Below are positions 39,017 through 48,182 of a stretch of 64,000 nucleotides of DNA, piece by piece. Position 1 is the first letter of the stretch. Each line of letters begins with the position of its first letter. Source of the DNA: an uncultured Alphaproteobacteria bacterium (GTDB lineage Bacteria; Pseudomonadota; Alphaproteobacteria; Thalassobaculales; Thalassobaculaceae); the NCBI GenBank assembly GCA_902629125.1, contig CACOPQ010000002.1, forward strand, positions 112,180 through 176,179, written 5' to 3'. The translations under genes and the position numbers were made by a program. The notes beneath the pieces were generated by a model. That model saw only the letters and a list, made by a program, of their open reading frames with translations. It searched no databases and was not told the origin of the DNA.

Positions 39017-40003
39017 CTACTGACCATTTACAAGTGCCTTATCGACACGAAGTCTGGGATCAACAACAAAGTAAAGGATGTCGACAACCATATTAATTAC
39101 GACAAAAAAGAATGCGATTAGAACGAGGTAAGCTGCCATCACGGGTATGTCAACTTCGCCAATAGCCTGAATGAAAAGAAGTCCCATGCCGGGCCATTGA
39201 AAGACGCTTTCGGTTATAATGGCAAACGCTATTATGGACCCTAGCTGAAGGCCAGTTATTGTTATAACAGGAACAAGTGTATTTTTTAGAGCATGTCTAA
39301 AATGAACAGCTCGAGTTGGTAGGCCTCGGGCACGCGCAAACTTAATAAAATCTGCTCGCAACACCTCTAGCATTTCCGCTCTTACTAGACGCATAATCAA
39401 AGTCATTTGAAAAAGGGCAAGTGTAATAGATGGCATTATAAGGGATTTTAAACCTGAGGCTGTTAGAAACCCGCTGGTCCACCAACCAATTTCTACTACG
39501 TCCCCCCTACCAAAAGTTGGAAGCCAACGTAATATGACACCGAAAAATAAAATAAGTAGAATTCCAATTAAAAATGTTGGTAACGATACCCCAACAAGTG
39601 AAATTGTCATGAATGTTCTCGAGAGGAAACCATACCGCTTGAGCGCTGTATAAACGCCCATTGGAATACCAATTGCGAGTGCCAAAATAGCCGACACTAG
39701 TGCCAGTTCAAGTGTTGCTGGTAACCGCTCGGCTATGAGTTCCTTGACAGGACGTCTGTGTTGATACGAGAGGCCAAATTCGCCAACAGAAGCGTCTCGG
39801 ACAAAACGATAGAATTGGATTATAAAGGGATCATTTAAACCAAGACGCTCTTTAAGTTCTGCACGCTCTTCCAAAGTCGTATCTTGACCGACCATATTAT
39901 TAATCGGATCACCAACATATCTAAACAATGCGAAAGCAATTAGTGCAACTGTCAGCATTACAACTACTGATTGCAGTAGACGTTTAAATATAAATGCTAG
40001 CAT
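39017..40003 (-). CDS. Peptide-type ABC transporter permease (DppB-like)
   Basis: First membrane subunit of the importer, 328 residues, six predicted helices. The N-terminus MLAFIFKRLLQSVVVMLTV, the DPINNMVGQD and LGLNDPFIIQFYRFV stretches, and the EAA loop FARARGLPTRAVHFRHALKN are typical of DppB/OppB. The 115-base gap from the binding-protein gene contains a terminator-like hairpin, so this and the following subunits are probably expressed at a lower level than the binding protein. Confidence 0.94.
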   Translation of the reverse strand: MLAFIFKRLLQSVVVMLTVALIAFALFRYVGDPINNMVGQDTTLEERAELKERLGLNDPFIIQFYRFVRDASVGEFGLSYQHRRPVKELIAERLPATLELALVSAILALAIGIPMGVYTALKRYGFLSRTFMTISLVGVSLPTFLIGILLILFFGVILRWLPTFGRGDVVEIGWWTSGFLTASGLKSLIMPSITLALFQMTLIMRLVRAEMLEVLRADFIKFARARGLPTRAVHFRHALKNTLVPVITITGLQLGSIIAFAIITESVFQWPGMGLLFIQAIGEVDIPVMAAYLVLIAFFFVVINMVVDILYFVVDPRLRVDKALVNGQ

Positions 40004-40074
40004 AACCTCAACTAACCTCGGAAATGGCTTACTTCACAAAAGACACTGACTTTACGTATTAAGTTTAAAAACAG

Positions 40075-40107
40075 CCTGAGGAGGAACTATTACTCATCCT
40101 CCTCAGG
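40075..40107 (-). terminator. Intra-operon terminator/attenuator after the binding-protein gene
   Basis: Perfect 11-bp inverted repeat (CCTGAGGAGGA at 40075-40085 and TCCTCCTCAGG at 40097-40107) with an 11-base loop, eleven bases after the binding-protein stop. Read in the gene's direction, the stem is followed by CTG and five T. This is a good rho-independent terminator or mRNA stabiliser. Its likely role is partial termination, so that the binding protein is made in excess of the membrane subunits. Confidence 0.7.
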
Positions 40108-40118
40108 GAGTTAGGGAT

Positions 40119-41708
40119 TTAATTCACGTTGACGTATCTAAGATCCAAAACGTTATCCGGACGCTGAATCAGGTTAACCTTTTCAGATATTCCCCATGAA
40201 AGCGGCTGTTGATGCAATGGAATATGACCTACTTCATCCCTGTGTATTTTGAATGCTTCATCGATCATATTTTGTCGCTTTTCTTGATTCGTCTCGGATT
40301 GTATCGAAGCGGCGAGTTCATTAATTCTTGGATTACAGTAACCTCCAAGATTAAAAGCTCCTAGTTTGTCAGGACCACCTCTACAAGCCATTAAAGAAGA
40401 TATCGGATTGTGGCTATCGAATGTTGACGGTGTCCATCCAAGTAAGAAAAAGCTCGTATCATAGTTATTCTGAGCTAACACCTTGCCAAAGTACTTTGAT
40501 TTTGGCTGGGCTAATAACGTTACCTTTATTCCGATCTTGGCTAGCATAGATGCGGAAGCTTGACAAATACGCTCATCATTGACGTAACGATTATTCGGGC
40601 AATCCATTGTTACCTCAAAACCATCTGGATATCCCGCGTCGGCCAATAACTTCTTTGCACCTTTCGGGTCGTAGGACGGTCTATCATTGAGAGCAGCATT
40701 AAAGCCATTAATTTGTGGAGCTACCATTAGCCCTGCGGGTACGCTCGCGCCTCTCATTACTTTCTTTTTGATGGCGTCGATATTGATTGCTTTTATGAAC
40801 GCCTGCCTTACCCTCAGATCTTTGAATGGGTTCTTGCCTTTAATATTTGAATAAAGTAATTCGTCTCGTAACTGATCAAAACCAAGAAAAATTGTACGTG
40901 CTTCAGGACCTGCTAGCGGTTTTACCCCTTTCGCATCATCAAGTCTTTTCCAGTCCTGAACAGGTACAGGATAAGCCATGTGAACGTTACCAGATATCAA
41001 AGCAGCAACTCTTGTGGCATCTTGGGCAATCGGCGTAAATACTGCTTTTGTAATATTACCTTTTACCTTGCCCCAATAGTTGGGGTTAATTACGAGTTCT
41101 GTTTTCACACCCGACTGTCTAGCACCGAGCATGAATGGTCCAGTACCGTTAGCGTTAAGGTTGGCATAGTTTCCTTCATCGCCACCTTTAACATTTGTAG
41201 CCTCTAATGCTTTGTGTTTTTCAGCCCACTGTTTATCCATAATGTAAAATATTTCCAACTGCAGTGGCAGTATAGGATTTGGAGCTGGAGTGACGAGATC
41301 AATGGTGTGCTCGTCCACAATACGCGTTTCTTTTATAAGTGCGGCCACAACTTTCATGTCGGAACCTTCAGTACTCAGTCTTTTTACAGAAAATGCTACA
41401 TCGTCTGCGCCTAGTGAAGATCCATTGTGAAACTTAACACCCTTTCTTAAATTGAAACGCCAGACTGTTGGTTCTATATTTTTCCAGCTCTCGGCGAGCG
41501 CACCAACCATTTCCATTTTTTCGTTTCGAATAACTAAGCCTTCATAAATATTGCGTTGAAAACCCAGTGTCATGGTTTCAAATAACCCGTGTGGATCCAT
41601 TGTTTGAAGATCGCCTTGAAATGCCCACCGAAATGTTTTGGACTCGGCTGGTGTAATCGCCATTCCAAGCGCTGCTATAGCAGCAAAAGCAGTTAATCTA
41701 AATTTCAT
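40119..41708 (-). CDS. Peptide-type ABC transporter substrate-binding protein (family 5)
   Basis: Periplasmic receptor of the importer. The 529-residue protein starts with a Sec signal peptide (basic MKFR, hydrophobic core, likely cleavage after PAES at about residue 24). The mature part has the family 5 features TMDPHGLFE, NIYEGLV, LAESWKNIEPTVWRFNLRKGVKFHNG and NPNYWG. Ligands of this family include di- and oligopeptides, nickel, opines and glutathione, and none can be chosen from sequence. Its ribosome site is displayed in a hairpin loop at 41712-41729. Confidence 0.94.
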   Translation of the reverse strand: MKFRLTAFAAIAALGMAITPAESKTFRWAFQGDLQTMDPHGLFETMTLGFQRNIYEGLVIRNEKMEMVGALAESWKNIEPTVWRFNLRKGVKFHNGSSLGADDVAFSVKRLSTEGSDMKVVAALIKETRIVDEHTIDLVTPAPNPILPLQLEIFYIMDKQWAEKHKALEATNVKGGDEGNYANLNANGTGPFMLGARQSGVKTELVINPNYWGKVKGNITKAVFTPIAQDATRVAALISGNVHMAYPVPVQDWKRLDDAKGVKPLAGPEARTIFLGFDQLRDELLYSNIKGKNPFKDLRVRQAFIKAINIDAIKKKVMRGASVPAGLMVAPQINGFNAALNDRPSYDPKGAKKLLADAGYPDGFEVTMDCPNNRYVNDERICQASASMLAKIGIKVTLLAQPKSKYFGKVLAQNNYDTSFFLLGWTPSTFDSHNPISSLMACRGGPDKLGAFNLGGYCNPRINELAASIQSETNQEKRQNMIDEAFKIHRDEVGHIPLHQQPLSWGISEKVNLIQRPDNVLDLRYVNVN

Positions 41709-41711
41709 TTA

Positions 41712-41729
41712 ATGCTACCTCCCTAGCAT
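41712..41729 (-). promoter_or_regulatory. Shine-Dalgarno presented in a hairpin loop
   Basis: In the mRNA the sequence AUGCUA-GGGAGG-UAGCAU forms a perfect 6-bp stem whose entire six-base loop is the Shine-Dalgarno. The GGGAGG ends nine bases before the ATG of the binding-protein gene, an optimal distance. This may modulate translation or expose the site for fast initiation. Structure is read directly from sequence; function is inference. Confidence 0.5.
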
Positions 41730-41896
41730 AGGTTAATTCCTTCTCGGAGATTAAAATAGGCATCCCAGAGATCGTAATTTTACGTTATTGGAACGTTAAG
41801 AGCAATGCAAGCGAAGGGTGATTTTACACAACGCAAAAAAGCAAAGGCAATTTAATGTTAAAGATAAACATTACAGTGCCGTTAGATTTGTTGATT

Positions 41897-43135
41897 TTAA
41901 AGCACGTTTTTATAAAAGACGCCATCTTTCATTATTACCGGAATAAACTTCGCGTCATTATTTAAAAAACCAATATCTTTCAGAGGATTACCATCTACGA
42001 TAAGAATATCGGCGAGAGCATTTTCTTTTATTACGCCAAGTTCGTTGGTCATATTTAAGATTTCAGCATTTACCTCAGTTGCATGTCTAATTGCTTCATA
42101 ATTTCCCACCACTTCGGCTTTTATGCTTAACTCATCCGATTGATATATCTGGCACTCTCCCAAAAGATCTGATCCGTGCCCTATTTTCACACCATTGTTT
42201 TTTGCGATTTCAATTGCATTAAGTCCGACATCGAGAACATCTTTTAGCTTACCAATAGACACCTCTGGAAACCCAAAAGATTTACCATGTTTATATAAAG
42301 CCCTGTAAGTGACGTTTGTTGGCACCAGGAACGCATTATAATCAGACATCACTCTGGCAGATTCTTCATCAAGTAAATTTCCATGTTCTATAGTACGAAC
42401 ACCGTTCTCAATTGCCCGGGTAATAGCCTTCGGAACGTACGCGTGCGCCATTACATAAGTTTGTGCAGCTTCAGCTTCTTCACAGATCGCGTTTATCTCT
42501 TCTACGGAGTATTGCGTGTTTTGAATTGGATCGTTTGGCGATGCAACGCCACCACCTGCCATTATCTTTATCTGATGTGCACCCTTTCTCAGTTCATCAC
42601 GCGCGGCCCGTCGGCACTCATCCACGCCATCCACTATGCGGCCTAGTTGTTGCGTCGACGCTAAACAGGCACATGTGATCGGGTGTGAATCTGATGTGAC
42701 AGGCCTCATGTCTCCATGGCCCCCTGTTTGACTGAGTGACAAACCAGAAACAAACAACCTAGGCCCGACTAAAAGACCATCGGTTACAGCATCGGCCAGC
42801 CCCCTGTCAGCACCTCCGGCGTCACGAACTGTTGTAAATCCCCGCATTAGCATCTGCTTCATAAACTTGCCTGCATCTGCCGTTAAATATGATACCGGAA
42901 TATCACTTAGACGCCCAACATTTACAATTGTAGCCTTTACATGAACATGAGCATCAATTAGTCCAGGCATTAGGGTCATACCCTTAACATCGATATTTTG
43001 ACTAGTTTTAGATCTTATTGGTTTGTCAGACACCTCAACAATCCGGTTATCCTCCACTAGAACGTGTTGATCCAATCGAAGTTCTCTGGATTGCCCATCA
43101 AGTATTGCCGCATTTTCAAATAGGAATAAGGTCAT
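41897..43135 (-). CDS. Metal-dependent amidohydrolase family protein
   Basis: A 412-residue TIM-barrel hydrolase. Metal ligands fit the family pattern: the GLIDAHVHV histidines (63 and 65), a possible carboxylated lysine in IKIMAGGG, histidines in VMAHAYV and RTIEHGNLL, and the aspartate in GHGSDLLG. The late ADILIVDGNPLKDI is a common amidohydrolase C-terminal strand. The closest types are imidazolonepropionase-like and Xaa-Pro dipeptidase-like (prolidase-type) amidohydrolases. No signal peptide is present. It lies upstream of the peptide-type ABC operon on the same strand (188-base gap), so it may hydrolyse the imported compound. Confidence 0.88.
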   Translation of the reverse strand: MTLFLFENAAILDGQSRELRLDQHVLVEDNRIVEVSDKPIRSKTSQNIDVKGMTLMPGLIDAHVHVKATIVNVGRLSDIPVSYLTADAGKFMKQMLMRGFTTVRDAGGADRGLADAVTDGLLVGPRLFVSGLSLSQTGGHGDMRPVTSDSHPITCACLASTQQLGRIVDGVDECRRAARDELRKGAHQIKIMAGGGVASPNDPIQNTQYSVEEINAICEEAEAAQTYVMAHAYVPKAITRAIENGVRTIEHGNLLDEESARVMSDYNAFLVPTNVTYRALYKHGKSFGFPEVSIGKLKDVLDVGLNAIEIAKNNGVKIGHGSDLLGECQIYQSDELSIKAEVVGNYEAIRHATEVNAEILNMTNELGVIKENALADILIVDGNPLKDIGFLNNDAKFIPVIMKDGVFYKNVL

Positions 43136-43264
43136 GATGTGATTCCTAATTCATATCAAGAAATTTTTATTTTAAGTAATTAAAACTTAACGTGGAAGAA
43201 TTTAAGTTGTCCAAAAAAACTTGTCTGTAAATCAACTAGGGTCAAAGACACAAACGAGCATTAT

Positions 43265-44734
43265 TCAACGCCTCTCTGACAAAAGCGAGAGCTGCTTTAT
43301 ATGCTCATCGGTTTGTTGATCTTGCAGCTGAGTAGGATAATCGCCTGTGAAACAGTGATCGGTATATAATGGATTACTGTTGTCGCGTCCTTCTGGGTGA
43401 CCCATTGCCTTATAAAGGCCATCGACACTCAGGAAAGAGAGGCTATCCGCCCCAATAAACTCACGCATCTTCTCCAAGGTTTGATTTGCCGCCAAAAGTT
43501 GATCTTTTACCGGTGTGTCAATTCCATAATAGTCAGGATATTTTATTGGAGGTGAAGCAACTCGCATATGAACTTCAAGAGCCCCAGCATCTCTCATCAT
43601 TTGGACAATTTTAATAGACGTTGTTCCGCGAACGATTGAATCATCGATAAGTATTACTCGTTTGCCGCCTACAAGAATTCGGTTTGCGTTATGTTTTAAT
43701 TTAACGGAAAATGCGCGTATCGATTGTTGCGGTTCTATGAATGTTCTTCCAACATAATGGTTTCTGATAATACCTAATTCAAAGGGTATGTTAGCAGCCT
43801 CCGCATATCCTATTGCTGCAGGCACGCCGCTATCTGGGACAGGAATTACTACATCAGCATCGACGCCGGATTCTTTTGCTAGTTCACGTCCAAATGACTT
43901 TCTGCATTCGTAGACACTTTGTCCACCAACAGAGCTATCCGGCCTAGCAAAATAGATGTATTCGAAAACACATGGTCTCGGATTTACTGGTGGAAAGGGT
44001 TTTACACTCTCAATACCATCATCTGTTATGACGACGATTTCGCCGTTTTCTACTTCGCGGACAAGGTTTGCCCCGATAATATCTAATGCGCAGGTTTCCG
44101 AGGCAAGAATGTAGCTCCCGTCTAATTCGCCAATAACAAGCGGCCGTATCCCTAACGGATCTCTAACGCCAATCAATTTCTTATTCGTGAGTACAACAAG
44201 GGCGTAAGCACCCTCGATTTTGAACAGAGTGTCAATAAACCGGGCTAGGGTATTGCCTCGCTTAGAGCGAGCGATTAACTGCAAAATCGTTTCTGTATCG
44301 GAGGTGGTTTGAAAAATACATCCACTATTCACCAATTCATCTCTAAGGGTGACCGCGTTAGTCAAATTCCCGTTATGAGCAATCGCGAATCCTCCTCCAG
44401 CTAAATCAGCAAAAAGCGGCTGTACGTTGCGGAGGGTTGTTTCTCCAGTAGTAGAATAACGCACGTGTCCAATAGCATTTTTGCCAATTAACTGTTCAAG
44501 TACCGAAGCTTTGGTAAAATGTTCGCTTACTAGACCAAGCCGACGTTCAGCGTTAAAGCGTTCACCGTCATAACTTACTATTCCAACTGATTCTTGGCCT
44601 CTGTGCTGTAGAGCGTGCAAGCCAAGGGCTGTTAGAGCCGCTGCGTCAGGGTGACCGTAGACACCAAAGATGCCACATTCCTCGCGCAAACGATCATCGT
44701 CAAAACCTTCGTCGGGCGGCTGATTTACAAAAAT
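43265..44734 (-). CDS. purF: Amidophosphoribosyltransferase PurF (ATT start suspected)
   Basis: First step of de novo purine synthesis, transferring glutamine amide nitrogen to PRPP. The N-terminal nucleophile cysteine is in REECGIFGVYG, and the PRPP site is VILIDDSIVRGTTS. Two of the four Bacillus-type iron-sulfur cysteines are absent (IKYPDYYGID, YTDHCFTG), so no cluster is expected. The only canonical upstream start is GTG at 44848, which has no ribosome site and adds 38 residues unlike the family. ATT at 44732-44734 has AGGAG eight bases upstream and gives a short propeptide (FVNQPPDEGFDDDRLREE) before the cysteine and a normal 489-residue length. The product is secure; the start is inferred. 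Confidence 0.92.
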   Translation of the reverse strand: MFVNQPPDEGFDDDRLREECGIFGVYGHPDAAALTALGLHALQHRGQESVGIVSYDGERFNAERRLGLVSEHFTKASVLEQLIGKNAIGHVRYSTTGETTLRNVQPLFADLAGGGFAIAHNGNLTNAVTLRDELVNSGCIFQTTSDTETILQLIARSKRGNTLARFIDTLFKIEGAYALVVLTNKKLIGVRDPLGIRPLVIGELDGSYILASETCALDIIGANLVREVENGEIVVITDDGIESVKPFPPVNPRPCVFEYIYFARPDSSVGGQSVYECRKSFGRELAKESGVDADVVIPVPDSGVPAAIGYAEAANIPFELGIIRNHYVGRTFIEPQQSIRAFSVKLKHNANRILVGGKRVILIDDSIVRGTTSIKIVQMMRDAGALEVHMRVASPPIKYPDYYGIDTPVKDQLLAANQTLEKMREFIGADSLSFLSVDGLYKAMGHPEGRDNSNPLYTDHCFTGDYPTQLQDQQTDEHIKQLSLLSERR

Positions 44735-44841
44735 TTTGACAGCTCCTGGTTGGCATTCCTTGAATGAAAAAGTTATATACCTACTTGAATGACATGTCTT
44801 GTTTTTTGTAGTATCGAGCAAGACATTAGACTGCTTAATAG

Positions 44842-45997
44842 CGGTCACGGGAAAAATTTCTTTGGAAAAATATAAAGAAATTAATTGGTGACCAAGACTT
44901 AATACAAAAGGTGCTTGATCAAATTTTAGATCAAATAACGAATTTGGGGGATCAAACCTGGCGCGAATCGGTGGAAAATTATCGGTCTAAAAAGCGATTT
45001 TCTAAAGACTAAGATCTATTCCAGCGACTACCAATTATTTTGTGTCCATCTGCGGCCTTGGCTGAAAACGGTTCTTATGCCGCCTAAGATGTTGCTGGTG
45101 TTCCACTACTGGCAGGTAGAGGAAAGGATGGAGTCGTAAGAACTTTTCACAATAGTTGTCGACATAGGGGTATAATATTCACTAAGGGCATTAGAAACGC
45201 GTCAAAAATCATTCGTTGATACCATGCTTGGATCTACGGATTAGATGGTGACTTGCTGCATGTATCAGGAAATGAGGGTTTTCCCAATTAAGATAAAAAA
45301 TCTTTTGACCTTACTAAAGTCGAGACACAGGAAAAGTGCGGCCTAATCGTTGTAACTCAGAAGAGAGCCATATCTGATGGCGCGCTAGCTGGTTTGCCAA
45401 CACTGATTTCTGAGGATCAAAAAGTCTTTGATTATTTGACATTTGTTGATGAGGCAAATTGGAAAGTTCTTTTGGAAACAGCCGTGGAAAGCTATCACAT
45501 CAAAGCGTTGCATAATAAAACCTTTTATCCGTATGGCTTCGATAATTTAACTATTGTCGATAGGTTTGGAATGAACTCCCGAATAGTTTTCTCTTTCCGG
45601 CGTATTGAAGAATTACGGGAAATAGCAAAAAAGATTGGAAAGCAGATGGAATGCTAACCTATCTGGTCCAAATATATCCCAACGTGCGATTATCTATACT
45701 TTCGAACATTATCAATTAGTCACAATGGAACCGGTTTCCGTTTCAGCTTCGCGATGGCATGTCTACAGGCTGACGCCGCCCAATAAAACAGTTTCAAATG
45801 CAGATCTCGAGCGTTCGAGAAAAGATGTCGCTTTTGTAAAAGACGCTGGTTTTGAAGAGAATCGAGAGGCCGCTTGTTCAATAAAGAGAGGATTAATGGG
45901 AGGTGGTAACACCCATTTTACGTTCGGTAGGTTTGAGAAGGAAATTGTGCATTTTCATCGTCAACTAAGCGTTCCTATAAATCAGTTATCAAACTAA
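44842..45997 (+). pseudogene. Decayed Rieske aromatic-ring-hydroxylating oxygenase alpha subunit
   Basis: One register from about 44842 to 45657 reads like a Rieske oxygenase but is broken by in-frame stops: TAA at 45010, TAA at 45085, TGA at 45217 and TAA at 45289. A frameshift near 45640-45655 then moves the homology into another register until 45997. Visible pieces include RTFHNSCRHRG (first Rieske ligand pair), YHAWIYGLDGDL, where the second cysteine position is Arg followed by the TGA, and the catalytic-domain segment NWKVLLETAVESYHIKALH. No start codon or ribosome site is obvious. It is a non-functional remnant. Its neighbours, a CoA-transferase and a dienelactone hydrolase, suggest a former aromatic degradation locus. 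Confidence 0.85.
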
Positions 45998-46013
45998 ATT
46001 CAATCAGTTTTTG

Positions 46014-47213
46014 TCATTCTAAAGTTATGCCAGTTTCGAATAATTTTTGCACTTGATCACTCGTATATCCTGCCTCAATCAGTACCTCTCGGCTGTGCTC
46101 TCCCAGTTTGGGTTGCATTCGTCTTAATGAAGACGGATTATTTGAGAAACGAATAGGTGGATCAGTCATGCGAATTTTACCCTCGCTCGGGTGATCCTCA
46201 ATTTTCCAGAAGCCACTGGCTAAAAGTTGTTCGTCGGTCAACAGATCTTCAAGGGCATTTACCTCGGTAACTGGTATTGCCGCGTCGTTAAGAGCTTTTT
46301 TCCAGTCGGCAGTCGTGCGTGTGGCTATGACTTCCCCTAGCCAATCATAAACTTCTTGTGCATTATCTACACGTGCCGCGTTACTAGAGAAACGCGGGTC
46401 GTCTTTCAATTCTTGTTGACCAGCAATCTCGAACATTCGCCGCCAGTTTTCGTCGCTGTATGGTAGTACTGCGAGGAAACCATCTTTGGTTGCGTAAGGC
46501 CGACGTCCTGTATTTAATAAACGGGCATAACCCATGTCTGCGATTGGCGGTTCAAATGCTGCCCCATATAAATGTTCGATCATCACATTATCCACAAGGC
46601 TTTCGAACATTGGGACTTCAACAGATTGGCCAATCCCGGTTCGCTCTCGGCAGAACAGGGCCGAAAGAATAGAGCTTAGAAAATTATAAGATGTGGTTTT
46701 ATCGGCAACAATTGTTGGAACAAACCGTGGTTGATCGGAAACAACTGTTTGCAGTGATGCTATACCTGAGGCGGCCTGTATAATGTCATCGTAAGCAGGA
46801 TCGTTGGCTCTAGGGCCGTCTGCTCTAAATCCGTAAGCGGCACAATATATAAGGTTAGGGTTGTTTGCGGTGAAACGTTCATAACTCAATTCAAGTTTTT
46901 CGGCAATTTTAGGGCGCATATTGTGCATAAACACATCCGCGGTATCAACTATTTTCAATAACGCATCTTTACCCTCACGAGTCCGTAAATCTAATACAAC
47001 GCTTCGTTTATTTCTATTTGTCGAGAGAAATACGGCTGCCATGCCAGGATTTTTTTTAGGCCCCATATTTCGTGTGACATCGCCTTGAGGCGTCTCAATT
47101 TTTATTACATCTGCTCCCATGTCACCCAAAGTTTGGGCAGCCCACGGGCCGAGTATAACCGTGGTCAGGTCGACCACTCTTATTCCATCTAGTGTTCCTG
47201 GCACGCTAATCAC
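46014..47213 (-). CDS. CaiB/BaiF-type (family III) CoA-transferase
   Basis: A 399-residue family III CoA-transferase, second in the window and distinct from the one at 18417. The N-terminal GIRVVDLTTVILGPWAAQTLGDMGADVIKIETPQGD and the catalytic aspartate in NDPAYDDIIQAASG are diagnostic; MHNMRPKIAEKLELSYE and the late LGEHSREVL complete the pattern. It is convergent with the decayed Rieske gene, ending 16 bases from it, and divergent from the dienelactone hydrolase. The acid it activates is unknown. Confidence 0.92.
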   Translation of the reverse strand: MISVPGTLDGIRVVDLTTVILGPWAAQTLGDMGADVIKIETPQGDVTRNMGPKKNPGMAAVFLSTNRNKRSVVLDLRTREGKDALLKIVDTADVFMHNMRPKIAEKLELSYERFTANNPNLIYCAAYGFRADGPRANDPAYDDIIQAASGIASLQTVVSDQPRFVPTIVADKTTSYNFLSSILSALFCRERTGIGQSVEVPMFESLVDNVMIEHLYGAAFEPPIADMGYARLLNTGRRPYATKDGFLAVLPYSDENWRRMFEIAGQQELKDDPRFSSNAARVDNAQEVYDWLGEVIATRTTADWKKALNDAAIPVTEVNALEDLLTDEQLLASGFWKIEDHPSEGKIRMTDPPIRFSNNPSSLRRMQPKLGEHSREVLIEAGYTSDQVQKLFETGITLE

Positions 47214-47396
47214 CTATTTTTGTTAATTTTTAAAGTAACTTTTGACTTTATTTGTCAAGTAATCGTAAGAAGATTTCTGCGTTCATGCTAGCTAGATTTT
47301 GTCGACAACTCATTTCTGATCAAAAACTAGATAATTTTTTTTCGAGCTTTAAGATTATACAATTATTTGTCTGGTGAAGTAAGAGGAGAATGAAAT

Positions 47397-48143
47397 ATGC
47401 TTTGGGAAAAAGATGTAGAGATAGGCACGCGCGCAGGCGTTATGCAAGGTTTTGCGGTTGCTCCTGCAGATGATATACCAGCACCTGCTATCATCTTTTA
47501 CATGGACGCACCTGGATATCGCGAGGAACTTCGCAATATGGCCCGCCGCATCGCTAAGGCGGGTTATTTCTGTATTCTTCCTGATATGTATTATAGATTG
47601 GGTGCTCTTCGCTTCAATCTGCTGAAACGAAATGATGCTATGACTAAGGTAATCTTTGCAGCTATGGATCACCTGAGTAATGCAATGGTTGTTGAAGATA
47701 CGTCGTGCATATTATCATGGTTGGATGGTCAGGGATTAGCAAAAGCTGGTCCTGTTGGCTGCGTAGGCCATTGTATGAGTGGGCGTTATATCACTACGGC
47801 AGCAGCAACTTTTCCGACACGAATTAAAGCGGCAGGGTCCCTGTATGGCGTCGGCATTATCACAGATCAAGCGGACTCGCCGCATTTGTTGCTGCCTGAA
47901 ATTCAAGGAGAACTTTACTATGCTTTTGCTGAGGTTGATCAGCATGTCCCAGAAAATATTATTCCTGAACTCAAAGATGCTTTATCTAAAACAAAAATAA
48001 AGCATTCTGTTGAGGTATATAAAAACACTCAACATGGATTTTGTTTCCCTGAAAGGTCAACATATGCACCGGAGGCTGCCGAGGCTACTTGGGCACGCTT
48101 GTTTGAAATGTGGGAGCGGCAGTTAAAACAACCCGATAAGTGA
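47397..48143 (+). CDS. Dienelactone hydrolase family protein
   Basis: Alpha/beta hydrolase of 248 residues. The nucleophile is Cys126 in VGHCMSGRY, the acid is the aspartate in FAEVDQHVP, and the histidine is in NTQHGFCFPE. This is the Cys-Asp-His triad of dienelactone hydrolases, which open a lactone ring in aromatic (chlorocatechol or related) breakdown. AGGAG about nine bases upstream supports ATG at 47397. Many relatives have other esterase substrates, so the family name should not be taken as proof of reaction. Confidence 0.9.
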   Translation: MLWEKDVEIGTRAGVMQGFAVAPADDIPAPAIIFYMDAPGYREELRNMARRIAKAGYFCILPDMYYRLGALRFNLLKRNDAMTKVIFAAMDHLSNAMVVEDTSCILSWLDGQGLAKAGPVGCVGHCMSGRYITTAAATFPTRIKAAGSLYGVGIITDQADSPHLLLPEIQGELYYAFAEVDQHVPENIIPELKDALSKTKIKHSVEVYKNTQHGFCFPERSTYAPEAAEATWARLFEMWERQLKQPDK

Positions 48144-48182
48144 TACACGCACTATCTTGTGAGGTCTCAAAGACTGCAGGCT

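Noticed and set aside
43165..43212. Terminator after purF (7-bp AACTTAA/TTAAGTT repeat)
   Set aside because: The stem is AT-only with no clear T-run, too weak to support.
44735..44848. N-terminal extension of PurF from GTG 44848
   Set aside because: No ribosome site, the residues are unlike PurF, and it would run up to the edge of the neighbouring pseudogene, whereas AGGAG sits before the ATT at 44734.
45010..45291. Possible stop-codon recoding (selenocysteine or similar) in the Rieske gene
   Set aside because: Both TAA and TGA stops occur, one Rieske cysteine position is replaced by arginine, and a frameshift follows, so decay explains the pattern better.
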